DNA of 64,000 nt, taken from the NCBI RefSeq assembly GCF_024628725.1, contig NZ_CP102409.1, positions 336,001-400,000 of the forward strand, in the 5' to 3' direction. The DNA is from Ruegeria sp. YS9 (GTDB lineage: Bacteria > Pseudomonadota > Alphaproteobacteria > Rhodobacterales > Rhodobacteraceae). Each line of letters starts with the position of its first letter. Position 1 is the first letter of the stretch. Shown in pieces: positions 1 through 9,322 of the stretch. The notes under the pieces were generated by a model. The model searched no databases, was not told where the DNA came from, and saw only the letters and a program-made list of their open reading frames with translations. The translations under genes were made by a program, and so were the position numbers.

Positions 1-8
1 AGGCTGTC

Positions 9-35
9 TGGCCACCCTGAAACGGGTGGCCATTT
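9..35 (+). terminator. hairpin, probable intrinsic terminator
   Basis: A perfect 9-bp inverted repeat (TGGCCACCC / GGGTGGCCA) with a 6-nt loop is followed by a short T-rich stretch. It probably ends a gene that lies before the window. The T tract is weak, so termination efficiency is uncertain. Confidence 0.5.
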
Positions 36-142
36 CACTCTGATCTGACCGTAAATGACTGACCTGGTTTGCAAGGTTGGCAGGAAATAGGCGACGTTTC
101 ATTTTCATGTGTTAGGCTTGGGACAGAAAGTGGAGAATCCCG

Positions 143-469
143 ATGCTGAAAATCGACAAAAACACCAGTGTTCAAACAGTTATCACGACCTTTGAAATGA
201 CGCCCGGCACCTGCCAAGACCTTCTGGAAGCTCTGACGGATGCCTATGCCGAGTTCATTTCGAAGCAGCCAGGTTTCGTTTCCGCCGGGCTGCACGTCAA
301 TGACGCACAAACCCGGATCGCAAACTATTCGCAATGGGAACGCCGCGAAGATTTCCTTGCCATGCTGCGCACGCCTGAAATGCGCGATCGCAACCGCAAG
401 ATCAACGAGCTCTGCAAAAGCTTTGAGCCGGTCATGTATGACGTCGCTGAGACATTCGGCAGTTCCTGA
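143..469 (+). CDS. antibiotic biosynthesis monooxygenase (ABM) domain protein
   Basis: A 108-residue single-domain protein with the ferredoxin-like alpha/beta pattern of the ABM family: an N-terminal strand, then a helix with the LLEALTDAYAEF pattern, then QPGFVSAGLHV and the conserved aromatic segment NYSQWERREDF. Family members are small dimeric cytoplasmic proteins acting as cofactor-free oxygenases, haem-degrading enzymes or simply stress-linked proteins, and substrate cannot be read from sequence. A GGAGA ribosome binding site precedes the ATG. The gene stands alone upstream of a universal stress protein gene on the same strand, which fits a stress role but does not prove it. Confidence 0.75.
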   Translation: MLKIDKNTSVQTVITTFEMTPGTCQDLLEALTDAYAEFISKQPGFVSAGLHVNDAQTRIANYSQWERREDFLAMLRTPEMRDRNRKINELCKSFEPVMYDVAETFGSS

Positions 470-534
470 CCTGAATCAAAGCCTGAAATTCAATTCTGTT
501 TCAAAGTGAGCCTGCAAAAATGGAGGCTCACATC

Positions 535-942
535 ATGTATCACAACATTCTGGTCCCCATCTCGTTCGATGCTGAAAGAGATACATCCGGGCCTTTGAAG
601 CTGGCCCGGATTCTGGCCACGCCAGACGCGCAGGTGACATTGTTGCATGTGGTCGAGCATATTCCCAACTATGCAATCTCGTACATGCCGTCCGAATACC
701 TGACAGAGGCGCGTAAGGCGATTCAGACAGAACTGGATGAACTGGCATCGCAACTGCCGAATGCCAAGGGTTTGGTGATCGAAGGACATTCCGGCCGGAC
801 CATTCTGGATTGGGCCGAGGCGAACAAACCCGACCTGATCATAATTGCATCCCACCGACCGGGGATGCAGGATCTGTTGCTGGGCTCAACCGCATCTCAT
901 GTCGTGCGCCATGCGGGATGCGCCGTGCATGTGGTCCGCTGA
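535..942 (+). CDS. universal stress protein (UspA family)
   Basis: The 135-residue product begins MYHNILVPISF, the typical first strand of the Usp fold. It ends with the ATP-binding signature region SHRPGMQDLLLGSTASHVV, where the G-x(2)-G-type spacing and the following serine line the nucleotide pocket in ATP-binding members. The ATG at 535 is preferred over the in-frame ATG at 520 because GGAGG lies about 8 nt before 535 and because the family begins at this residue. It is a soluble cytoplasmic protein, probably a dimer. It is convergent with the next gene, only 3 bp apart. Confidence 0.9.
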   Translation: MYHNILVPISFDAERDTSGPLKLARILATPDAQVTLLHVVEHIPNYAISYMPSEYLTEARKAIQTELDELASQLPNAKGLVIEGHSGRTILDWAEANKPDLIIIASHRPGMQDLLLGSTASHVVRHAGCAVHVVR

Positions 943-945
943 GCG

Positions 946-1479
946 CTAGAAATCCTGTGCGGTAAGGCGGTAGGCCCTGCCAAATCCGGCGTTCAATAGG
1001 CCGTCCTGAATGGCGAACCGGACCAGTCCGAAATCGGCGAAATCGATGTAGAGTTTCGCTTTGGGCCGCCGCGCCAGGTACCAGTCGCGCAAGTCACCAT
1101 AGCCTGCCGTGTCCCGGTGAACTGGCTGAGCGATCACGTGCAAGGTCAGGCGCGGATGGGTCAGCGGGTCGCCTTTGTCTGCGGACTCTCCGATCAGAAG
1201 GGCGCAGTTGGGACAAGCGCTCAACGCGCGCGTATGTTCCGCAAGGGTTGAAATCAGCGAGATGGGGCAACCTGCTTCATCCGTGGCCAGCGCGATCCGC
1301 GAAACAGACGGCAACCCGGTGTCAGGGCGCAGAAAGGCCAGTGCGGCACATTTGGCTTGAAAGAGAAGGTCCTGTGCTTGCGAGCGCGCCGCTGCGTCGG
1401 GCGTCTGATAAGGATCGGATTGGGTCAAGATATCGGTTCGGCAGCAAAGAAAATACGGGCAGATGAAGTTCCTTGTCAT
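946..1479 (-). CDS. pyridoxamine 5'-phosphate oxidase-like FMN-binding protein (HugZ-like)
   Basis: The 177-residue product has the split-barrel pattern of the PNPOx-like family: an N-terminal helix, the strand pair around GLPSVSRIALATDEAGCPISLISTL, then HTRALSACPNCALLIGE and LTLHVIAQPV. The family includes haem-utilisation proteins and general flavin reductase-like enzymes, which the sequence does not separate. The first 15-18 residues (cysteine-rich, poorly conserved in type) may not be translated. An alternative start near the segment LTQSDPYQTPD is possible. It is cytoplasmic and transcribed alone, convergent with the Usp gene. Confidence 0.7.
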   Translation of the reverse strand: MTRNFICPYFLCCRTDILTQSDPYQTPDAAARSQAQDLLFQAKCAALAFLRPDTGLPSVSRIALATDEAGCPISLISTLAEHTRALSACPNCALLIGESADKGDPLTHPRLTLHVIAQPVHRDTAGYGDLRDWYLARRPKAKLYIDFADFGLVRFAIQDGLLNAGFGRAYRLTAQDF

Positions 1480-1573
1480 CTTAAGTGCCTGAAACGGATT
1501 GCGCCATTTGTTTTACCTCAGCCGATATGGGATTGCCTCGGCTTTGCCACAAATCGACGTTAAAGATCAGACA

Positions 1574-1996
1574 ATGCTGTTCAAGAAACCCTCGCAGGAT
1601 ACGCCTGATCTGAAGCCACGGTCGTCCAGACGACACAGACGCGCAGAGGCAACGCGCAGGCAGGCGCTGTCTCCGGTTCGCATTCTGGTCATGGTTCTGT
1701 TGTTGCCGCTGACCACCGTGCTGATCGCCACGGGTGTTTTTCTGCGCCTATCTGAATTTGAGCGGGACGAGGCGGTGATCCACCTGATCGCATTGGCGGG
1801 TTGTGATGCAACCCAGTCGCTGGGGGTGGGGCCATTTTACGAAGGGCAGGCGGGTTATCACAAGCGCAATGACCCGGATGGCGACGGGGTCGCCTGTGGT
1901 TCTGCCAGCGTGCCGCGGTCAACTGCGCCGCCAGTTCACAACAGTCCTGAACCGCAACAACGGTCTCTTGGAACGGCCAAGTTCGTGCGACCCTGA
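1574..1996 (+). CDS. membrane-anchored excalibur calcium-binding domain protein
   Basis: The 140-residue product has a basic N-terminus, one transmembrane segment (about residues 35-58, VRILVMVLLLPLTTVLIATG), and a C-terminal excalibur-type motif (GCDATQSLGVGPFYEGQAGY, then NDPDGDGVACG) with the DxDxDG calcium-binding loop and a flanking cysteine pair. The C-terminal part should face the periplasm. Excalibur domains are often linked to secreted nucleases, but no nuclease domain is present here. The ATG at 1574 (MLFKKPS) is preferred to the upstream in-frame ATG at 1499, whose extra residues show no family character. Confidence 0.7.
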   Translation: MLFKKPSQDTPDLKPRSSRRHRRAEATRRQALSPVRILVMVLLLPLTTVLIATGVFLRLSEFERDEAVIHLIALAGCDATQSLGVGPFYEGQAGYHKRNDPDGDGVACGSASVPRSTAPPVHNSPEPQQRSLGTAKFVRP

Positions 1997-2151
1997 CGGC
2001 GGCAATTGCGAAGTTCAGAAGACCCACTCGGGACAGGACCAGTTGTCTGTGTCACCCGACTTCGGCCCGGGCGATCGGGCGTCATGTCACAGAGGGATGG
2101 CAATGCAGCGGATCAACCCCATCTCATACTGATAGCAAAATGGGAGATCGT

Positions 2152-2388
2152 ATGATGCAATGCCCGATTGACGGAACTCAACTGGTCATCACGGACCGAA
2201 ACGGGGTTGAAATCGACTACTGTCCGCAATGCCGAGGTGTCTGGTTGGATCGGGGCGAACTGGACAAGATCATCGATCGGTCGACAGCGTATTCTCCGCC
2301 GCCATCCGGTTACGATGACCGGGCGGATCACGGCTATCGCAAGAAAAAGAAGCGTGGCGGTTTTCTGGAAGATCTGTTCGATTTCTGA
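2152..2388 (+). CDS. zf-TFIIB zinc-ribbon protein
   Basis: A protein of about 78 residues. Two CxxC pairs (CPIDG...; CPQCRGVWLDRGELDKI) form the zf-TFIIB zinc ribbon, in which the segment GVWLDRGEL is diagnostic. The tail is low-complexity, with a proline/tyrosine patch, a lysine run and a hydrophobic end (GGFLEDLFDF). Function in bacteria is unknown. GGGAG ends a few bases before the ATG at 2152, so that start (or the next ATG) is preferred to 2140. The gene is convergent with the next gene. Confidence 0.8.
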   Translation: MMQCPIDGTQLVITDRNGVEIDYCPQCRGVWLDRGELDKIIDRSTAYSPPPSGYDDRADHGYRKKKKRGGFLEDLFDF

Positions 2389-2393
2389 CCCGG

Positions 2394-2822
2394 TCAGGAC
2401 AGCTGAGCCCCGGCACATTCGCGGAAAATGCGAACCTGGGGCGCCGCACCGTCCAAGGGGAATTCAGTCACCCTGTCCTGCGTAAACGCATAGGCGGTCA
2501 GGTTGTATTCCAGCCCGTCCAGCACGTTGCCAAAGCCGGTATCGGTAACCGTCAGCATCGATGCACCGTCGGACAGAACATGATGCGGAGTGGCGATTTC
2601 GATGGGGTTCGGCCCCTCGAACCGCATCGCGAACCATGGGGTATTGGTCCAACCTTCGGTCTTGCGGGTAACGGACAGGGTATAGAGCGGTTTTGCCGGG
2701 TCATAGGTCAGGAATATCTCTGCCGTGTCCGTCACGTGTGACAGAGTGCAGATCTGGCCCACCGTTGCTTCCCACGCGGCGGCGGGTGTGCCGAGGATCA
2801 GTGATAACAGGACAACGCGCAT
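2394..2822 (-). CDS. secreted hypothetical protein
   Basis: The 142-residue product has a short signal peptide (MRVVLLSLILGTPAAAWE, cleavage after AAA), so export to the periplasm is likely. The mature part is beta-rich, with two cysteines (QICTLSH near the start and FRECAG at the end) that could form a disulfide. I do not recognise a domain. Its position two genes away from uvrB is the only context; nothing in the sequence supports a repair function. Confidence 0.7.
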   Translation of the reverse strand: MRVVLLSLILGTPAAAWEATVGQICTLSHVTDTAEIFLTYDPAKPLYTLSVTRKTEGWTNTPWFAMRFEGPNPIEIATPHHVLSDGASMLTVTDTGFGNVLDGLEYNLTAYAFTQDRVTEFPLDGAAPQVRIFRECAGAQLS

Positions 2823-2865
2823 GGGGCGGAGTCTAGCGGCCGAAAGGTCCGGGGCAAGGGCTGCC

Positions 2866-3573
2866 TCAGCCTTTCATCGCACTCAGCAGTTCCAGCAACC
2901 CCTTGCGGTCGTCATCATCGGCATAATCGCCCGCGGCCAACCGTTCAGCGATGCGCAGGCGCAGACGCTCGTGCTGGGTGCGCACCTCTTCCCCGGCGGT
3001 CTCGGCGAGGGTCTTCATGATCACGGCCACGGCTTGTTGCCGTTTGGTGGTGGGGTTGGCGATATAATCGACGAGGCTCTGCCGCCCGGAATCGAGGATG
3101 CTTTCGGCCAGCGCCCGCAACTGATCGCCATTGGGCAGCAGCGGGGCGGGGGCGTCCTCGGGCGGCAGGATCTCGGGCGCGCTGCGCGGGGTTTCAGCCA
3201 GGGCGTTGGCGCCGTCGACGAAGGCCTCGGTGATCATGCGGGTGATCTTGATCGCGCGCGGGTCCTTGAACAGGGTCGAGGCGATGGCCACGCCGTAATC
3301 GGTATAGACCCACGGATTGACCCGCCGCCCGCCGCGGCCCTTGGGCTTTGAAATCACATTCTGTGATTGCAAATCGGCCACCTCGTCGTCGGTCAGCTGA
3401 AAGCGATAGCCCTCGAACAGATCCTTGTTGCGCGCCACCGCCTGATTGAAGGCGCTGACGGATTTTCCGTAGAACCGCGCCAGATCCTCGGCCAGCACCA
3501 CACGGGTACCGCGCACCCGGTGAATGGCGCTTTGGACCTCTTGTGTGCTGGGAAGGTTTTTCGGGTTCGTCAT
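2866..3573 (-). CDS. ORF6N-type DNA-binding regulator
   Basis: The 235-residue product has an N-terminal ORF6N domain (about residues 10-110): it begins with HRVRGTRVVLAEDLARFYG, continues with AFNQAVARNKDLFEGYRFQL, and ends with WVYTDYGVAIASTLF. ORF6N domains are common in phage antirepressors and stand-alone bacterial regulators. The C-terminal half (residues 120-235) is helical with charged stretches and no known domain. A 17-bp palindrome lies 14 bp upstream of the start codon, and a second copy with identical arms lies inside the coding sequence, suggesting self-regulation. It is likely of phage or mobile-element descent, but no other phage genes flank it. Confidence 0.75.
   Translation of the reverse strand: MTNPKNLPSTQEVQSAIHRVRGTRVVLAEDLARFYGKSVSAFNQAVARNKDLFEGYRFQLTDDEVADLQSQNVISKPKGRGGRRVNPWVYTDYGVAIASTLFKDPRAIKITRMITEAFVDGANALAETPRSAPEILPPEDAPAPLLPNGDQLRALAESILDSGRQSLVDYIANPTTKRQQAVAVIMKTLAETAGEEVRTQHERLRLRIAERLAAGDYADDDDRKGLLELLSAMKG
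3352..3368. promoter_or_regulatory. intragenic palindrome, candidate operator of the ORF6N gene
   Basis: AATCACA-ttc-TGTGATT: 7-bp inverted arms with a 3-bp spacer, inside the ORF6N coding sequence about 205 bp from the start codon. The arms and the spacer length are the same as in the palindrome in front of the gene. Confidence 0.45.
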
Positions 3574-3586
3574 AGCAACCGTTTGG

Positions 3587-3603
3587 AATCACAATTTGTG
3601 ATT
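3587..3603. promoter_or_regulatory. palindrome upstream of ORF6N gene, candidate operator
   Basis: AATCACA-att-TGTGATT, 14 bp before the ATG of the minus-strand ORF6N gene, where it would overlap or adjoin the ribosome-binding region and promoter. A second copy lies in the gene. Confidence 0.5.
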
Positions 3604-3746
3604 TCAAACGTGGAGGAGGGAGGGGTGGGGTGCAAGGGTGGAGTGTGGGATATTTAATTGGGCAACGCCAATGTGGGGTGATGTACTTCACCCACCATTG
3701 TGACGGGTTCAGAAAAGAAAAGTGAAAACATCTATGCTGCCTTGAG

Positions 3747-4301
3747 CTACTCGGTGAGAGGATTTCTGTGAATGAGCTTTGAAGCTAGGACGTAGGGATC
3801 ATTCTCGTACCCGATGGTGGAAAGATCCTTCAACTTTCGAGCAATAAGACTGGGGTCCCAAAGTAGCCAATCGCGTTCATCAAATAGGGCAGCAATATCG
3901 GCAACGTCTTTAGCGTAAATTTTTCCTGCCGCCAGTCCAATTTTTATTTTCGTTTCGTGATCGGCGAGACCGGACTCAATCAAATCGTTCTTAAGTCGGG
4001 AGAACACTATGTCTCGGTAATTCTCACAAGTGAATAGCTTGTATCTGCCTTGAGGCACAGCGTGCACTTCTTTCAAGTCATCAAACTGTACTCCCAGGGA
4101 GTCTAGGAATGACTTTACTTCCATTGCGATGACTTCGTTCGCGCTGGGTTTGAAGGCGATAACGTCAATCTCTGGCCTTGGGATAGAGTGTTTTCCAATC
4201 CTTTTTTTTTCGTCTTTAGTTAGATTCACCTTTTGCGAAATGCGGGTCCAGTATCCCTCTCGATCCAACAATAAACGGACCAAACTTTCAAAACTGTCCA
4301 T
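3747..4301 (-). CDS. predicted PD-(D/E)XK nuclease-like protein coupled to uvrB
   Basis: The 184-residue product contains RPEIDVIAF (D46) followed 15 residues later by MEVKSF (E61, K63), the spacing of the D...ExK core of PD-(D/E)XK nucleases, with an acidic N-terminal helix before it. The rest is helical and basic. I do not recognise a named family. Its ATG follows the uvrB stop codon directly (TAG ATG), so translation is probably coupled to uvrB. The base composition is clearly more AT-rich than uvrB, which suggests acquisition. Activity is inferred from motif spacing only. Confidence 0.55.
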   Translation of the reverse strand: MDSFESLVRLLLDREGYWTRISQKVNLTKDEKKRIGKHSIPRPEIDVIAFKPSANEVIAMEVKSFLDSLGVQFDDLKEVHAVPQGRYKLFTCENYRDIVFSRLKNDLIESGLADHETKIKIGLAAGKIYAKDVADIAALFDERDWLLWDPSLIARKLKDLSTIGYENDPYVLASKLIHRNPLTE

Positions 4302-6488
<2,187 letters not shown>

Positions 6489-6502
6489 GGGCGGGCTCCG
6501 GA

Positions 6503-6760
6503 TCAGGCCCTTACATTTGTTCTTATTTTGTCCAACTGCAAGGGCTGATCCGGTACAAATCCCCCAGTTTCGACACTGGGCAGATACGCATCCGGATCGT
6601 GATCCGAGCCAACCTTGCCGGCCAGCGCGGCAAACTCGCCGATGAGAGCCTTCGTCATCATCGGTTTGACGGCGATCACGGCAAGGGCTTCGGTCGAGGG
6701 CATCGCCCGGATGTTCCCGGGGTTTGCGTCGACGTCCGGAGTGCGTTCGCGATGGATCAT
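6503..6760 (-). CDS. hypothetical protein
   Basis: An 85-residue product with no recognised domain, signal peptide or membrane segment. It has a helical middle ([16 protein letters not shown]) and a polar C-terminus. It lies just upstream of uvrB on the same strand with about 14 bp between them, so it could be the first gene of the uvrB transcript. Coding status rests on the open frame and position. Confidence 0.45.
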   Translation of the reverse strand: MIHRERTPDVDANPGNIRAMPSTEALAVIAVKPMMTKALIGEFAALAGKVGSDHDPDAYLPSVETGGFVPDQPLQLDKIRTNVRA

Positions 6761-6917
6761 CTGATTATCCTTTGGCTGATTGATGGAAGATCATAATAGG
6801 TCCAGATGACAGTTTCTGGCATTGGCTTGCTTCGGTGATCCGCGACAATTGTTGTCTTGTCCCGGGCCGCACTCTGACGCATAAACAGGTCCAGCCAAGT
6901 GAGTACGGAGAGGCGAC

Positions 6918-7229
6918 ATGCGCGCACGGATTTACCAGCCTGCAAGGAATGCGATGACTTCAGGGATGGCCAAGACCCGCAAGTGGGTTCTGGAATATGC
7001 CCCCGCTTCGGCACGTGAGGTTGATCCGCTGATGGGCTGGACATCATCCAACGACACGCAAACCCAGATACGCCTGAAATTCGACACCAAGAAAGAGGCG
7101 ATGGATTACGCCCGGGACAATGGTATCGACGCGCAGGTCAGCGAGCCGCACAAGCGCAAACCCAACCTGCGCGCACGCGGCTACGGGGAAAACTTCGCCA
7201 CCGACCGCCGTGGTCCCTGGACTCACTGA
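6918..7229 (+). CDS. NDUFS4-like NADH dehydrogenase (complex I) accessory subunit
   Basis: The 103-residue product matches the ETC complex I conserved region (NDUFS4 / 18-kDa subunit): [20 protein letters not shown] near the start, then [20 protein letters not shown] and [14 protein letters not shown], ending in [14 protein letters not shown]. In alphaproteobacteria this protein is an accessory subunit of respiratory complex I, encoded away from the nuo operon as it is here. It is soluble and binds the peripheral arm. The stop codon is followed directly by the ATG of the acetyltransferase gene. Confidence 0.88.
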   Translation: MRARIYQPARNAMTSGMAKTRKWVLEYAPASAREVDPLMGWTSSNDTQTQIRLKFDTKKEAMDYARDNGIDAQVSEPHKRKPNLRARGYGENFATDRRGPWTH

Positions 7230-7706
7230 ATGATCGAAATTCGCGAGGCCGACCCGACCTCGGACGTGTTGCGCCCGATTGTCGAAGCGCATTTCGCCCA
7301 CAGCGAATCGGCCGGCCCTGCGGAAAGCAACCACACGATGAGCGCAGAATCACTGGCCGGACCGGGTATTCGATTCTGTGCGGTTTTCGACGATCAGCAG
7401 GCTTTGGGCTGCGGCGCCCTGAAGCTGTTGCCCGATGGCACGGCCGAGGTGAAGTCGGTGCATATCCTTGCACGGGCACGGGGGCGCGGACTGGCGCGCG
7501 TCATGATGACTCATCTGGCCGAACTGGCGCGCGCAGAAGGCGTCGAAGCATTGGTTTTGGAAACCGGGGCAGAGCATCTTCCGGAGTATGATGCCGCCCG
7601 CAAGCTTTACGAAGCGTTGGGCTATTCCTACTGCGGTCCGATCTTTGGGTACAGCGACGATCCGAACAGCGCATTCATGCGCTTGGCTCTTGAACCCCGC
7701 TCGTAA
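7230..7706 (+). CDS. GNAT-family N-acetyltransferase
   Basis: A 158-residue GNAT fold. Motif A reads VKSVHILARARGRGLARVMM, with the R-x-x-G-x-A-type acetyl-CoA pyrophosphate loop (RARGRGLA). The C-terminal part has LYEALGYSYCGPIFGY, typical of motif B. The acceptor substrate is unknown. The ATG immediately follows the stop codon of the complex I subunit gene, so the two are probably co-transcribed and translationally coupled. Confidence 0.85.
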   Translation: MIEIREADPTSDVLRPIVEAHFAHSESAGPAESNHTMSAESLAGPGIRFCAVFDDQQALGCGALKLLPDGTAEVKSVHILARARGRGLARVMMTHLAELARAEGVEALVLETGAEHLPEYDAARKLYEALGYSYCGPIFGYSDDPNSAFMRLALEPRS

Positions 7707-7727
7707 AAACCGCAAGAAGGGTGCAGC

Positions 7728-7804
7728 GGTCCCTTAGCTCAACTGGATAGAGCAGCTGACTTCTAATCAGCAGGTTGAGGGTTCGAGTCCTTCAGGGATC
7801 GCCA
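7728..7804 (+). tRNA. tRNA-Arg (anticodon TCT)
   Basis: A 77-nt cloverleaf. The acceptor GGTCCCT pairs with AGGGATC, the D stem is GCTC/GAGC, and the anticodon stem GCTGA/TCAGC encloses the loop CTTCTAA with anticodon TCT. The T arm has TTCGAGT in its loop, and the CCA end is encoded. No integrase or repeat is seen at this tRNA. Confidence 0.97.
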
Positions 7805-7833
7805 TTCTCGAACGTCAATTTCAATGAACGCAT

Positions 7834-7859
7834 CGGGCCGCAATGCGGGCCGTTTTCTT
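7834..7859 (+). terminator. weak hairpin after tRNA-Arg
   Basis: An imperfect GC-rich inverted repeat around GGGCCGCA / TGCGGGCC is followed by GTTTTCTTG, 30 nt after the tRNA. It may terminate the tRNA transcript. The rest of 7860-8124 shows no gene I can support. Confidence 0.35.
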
Positions 7860-8124
7860 GTGGCAGTTGGGAGGGAATGAAGGGCTGGACGAGGGGGTCA
7901 TGCCAGCCCTTCTAAAGGGGTCACAGTGTGGTAGTGTGTGTTCCTTAACCAAGTATTAACCTGATTCACCATGTTCCGAAATTGGGGGATTCCCGTAGGA
8001 CGGCCAATGCGCGGATTTCAGCGTGTGGGTTGCGGCCGACGGATCGGGACCCGGGACCATATCGCGATTCTTCAGGGTGATTTGGGGATTGGGCCGTAAA
8101 AGCATCAAGGTTGTGAAAAAAATA

Positions 8125-8140
8125 TTGCAACCGGTTGCAA
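8125..8140. promoter_or_regulatory. LacI-type operator upstream of iolG
   Basis: A perfect 16-bp palindrome, TTGCAACCGGTTGCAA, 45 bp before the iolG start. The same sequence occurs in front of the LacI-family gene and between iolC and the second Gfo/Idh gene, and the central CG-containing palindrome is typical of LacI-family sites. Confidence 0.8.
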
Positions 8141-8149
8141 AAGGAATCA

Positions 8150-8165
8150 TTGTTGCGCGCAACAA
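8150..8165. promoter_or_regulatory. second palindrome in the iolG leader
   Basis: A perfect 16-bp palindrome, TTGTTGCGCGCAACAA, centred 25 bp downstream of the first operator's centre. It shares the TTG...CAA ends and a central C-G step but not the full consensus. It could be an auxiliary site for the same regulator or a site for another protein. Confidence 0.4.
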
Positions 8166-8184
8166 CAAGATTCGGGAGATCTGT

Positions 8185-9198
8185 ATGTTGAACGTCGGAT
8201 TGTTGGGTGCCGGGCGCATCGGGCGTGTTCATGCGCAGGCGATTGCATCGCATCCCGGCAGCAAACTCATTGCTGTTTCCGACGCCTTGCCCGAGGCCGC
8301 AGCCAGCCTTGCCAGCGATCATGGGGCCGAGGCGCGCAGTTCCGAAGAGATCATTGCCGATCCGGAAATCGGCGCGGTTCTGATTGCAACTCCAACAGAT
8401 ACGCATTCTGATCTGATTGAAGCAGCGACAGGCGCAGGAAAAGCCGTTCTGTGTGAAAAGCCCGTTGATTTGGACCTGAAGCGCGCCACGGATTGTCTGA
8501 AAACCGTCTCGGAACGCGGCAAGCCGGTCATGATAGGATTCAATCGACGATTTGATCCCAATTTTGCGACCTTGAAGGCGGGGCTGGATGCGGGTGAGAT
8601 CGGTAAGGCAGAGCTCCTGTCGATCACCTCTTTTGACCCGGCGCCACCACCTGTCAGCTACGTAAAGGTGTCTGGTGGTTTGTTTCGGGACATGATGATC
8701 CATGATTTTGACATGGCGAACTTTCTGATGGGGGAGGTTCCCGAAACGATCTCGGCGGTTGGGTCCTCGCTTGTGGATGCTGAAATTGGCGCCGCTGGAG
8801 ATGTGGATACTGCCGCAGTCACAATGACTTACGCGGATGGCCGCATCGCGGTAATCAAGAACTCGCGACGTGCGGCCTATGGTTATGACCAACGGGTCGA
8901 GTTGCTGGGGTCCGAGGGGTTGCTACAGGCTCAGAACATGCTGGAAAACACTGTCGTAAAGTCAACGGCGGACGGTGTCGCGGGTGCCAAGCCGACCTAT
9001 TTTTTCCTGGAACGCTACATGCCTGCATACCGCGTGGAATGGGCCGCCTTTGTCGACGCAGTTGAACGTGGATCCGAAGTTCCGGTCACGTTGAAGGACG
9101 GTGTTGCGGCGCTGGCGATGGCCGAGGCCGCAACCCTGTCGGCGCGGGCAGGAAAACCGGTTCGAATGGAGGAGATTTTGAAACCGGTTGCAAAATGA
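8185..9198 (+). CDS. iolG: inositol 2-dehydrogenase
   Basis: A 337-residue Gfo/Idh/MocA protein with an N-terminal Rossmann motif GLLGAGRIG, CEKPVD with the catalytic lysine K92, and the segment GGLFRDMMIHDFD with D169 and H173 completing the triad known from inositol dehydrogenases. It oxidises myo-inositol to 2-keto-myo-inositol with NAD+, the first step of the pathway. GGGAG precedes the ATG at 8185, and upstream in-frame codons run through the operator and are not used. It heads the plus-strand iol block, and its last codons overlap an operator-like palindrome. Confidence 0.88.
   Translation: MLNVGLLGAGRIGRVHAQAIASHPGSKLIAVSDALPEAAASLASDHGAEARSSEEIIADPEIGAVLIATPTDTHSDLIEAATGAGKAVLCEKPVDLDLKRATDCLKTVSERGKPVMIGFNRRFDPNFATLKAGLDAGEIGKAELLSITSFDPAPPPVSYVKVSGGLFRDMMIHDFDMANFLMGEVPETISAVGSSLVDAEIGAAGDVDTAAVTMTYADGRIAVIKNSRRAAYGYDQRVELLGSEGLLQAQNMLENTVVKSTADGVAGAKPTYFFLERYMPAYRVEWAAFVDAVERGSEVPVTLKDGVAALAMAEAATLSARAGKPVRMEEILKPVAK
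9178..9193. promoter_or_regulatory. operator-like palindrome inside the 3' end of iolG
   Basis: TTGAAACCGGTTGCAA differs from the consensus palindrome by one base. It lies in the last iolG codons, about 130 bp before the ABC importer's substrate-binding gene, so it could control an internal promoter for the importer. Confidence 0.5.
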
Positions 9199-9322
9199 TC
9201 GAAATTCTTCAAACTGACATCAGCTCGGCCCAGCGCCGCAGCCACTGAGATTCGGCACAGCCGGATGATTGGGGCCGGTACCCCGACAGAAGATCAGACT
9301 GAACCATTGGGAGGAAACTGAA

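Noticed and set aside
2394..2822. DNA-repair protein because of proximity to uvrB
   Set aside because: It has a signal peptide and no repair-related motif. Other genes separate it from uvrB.
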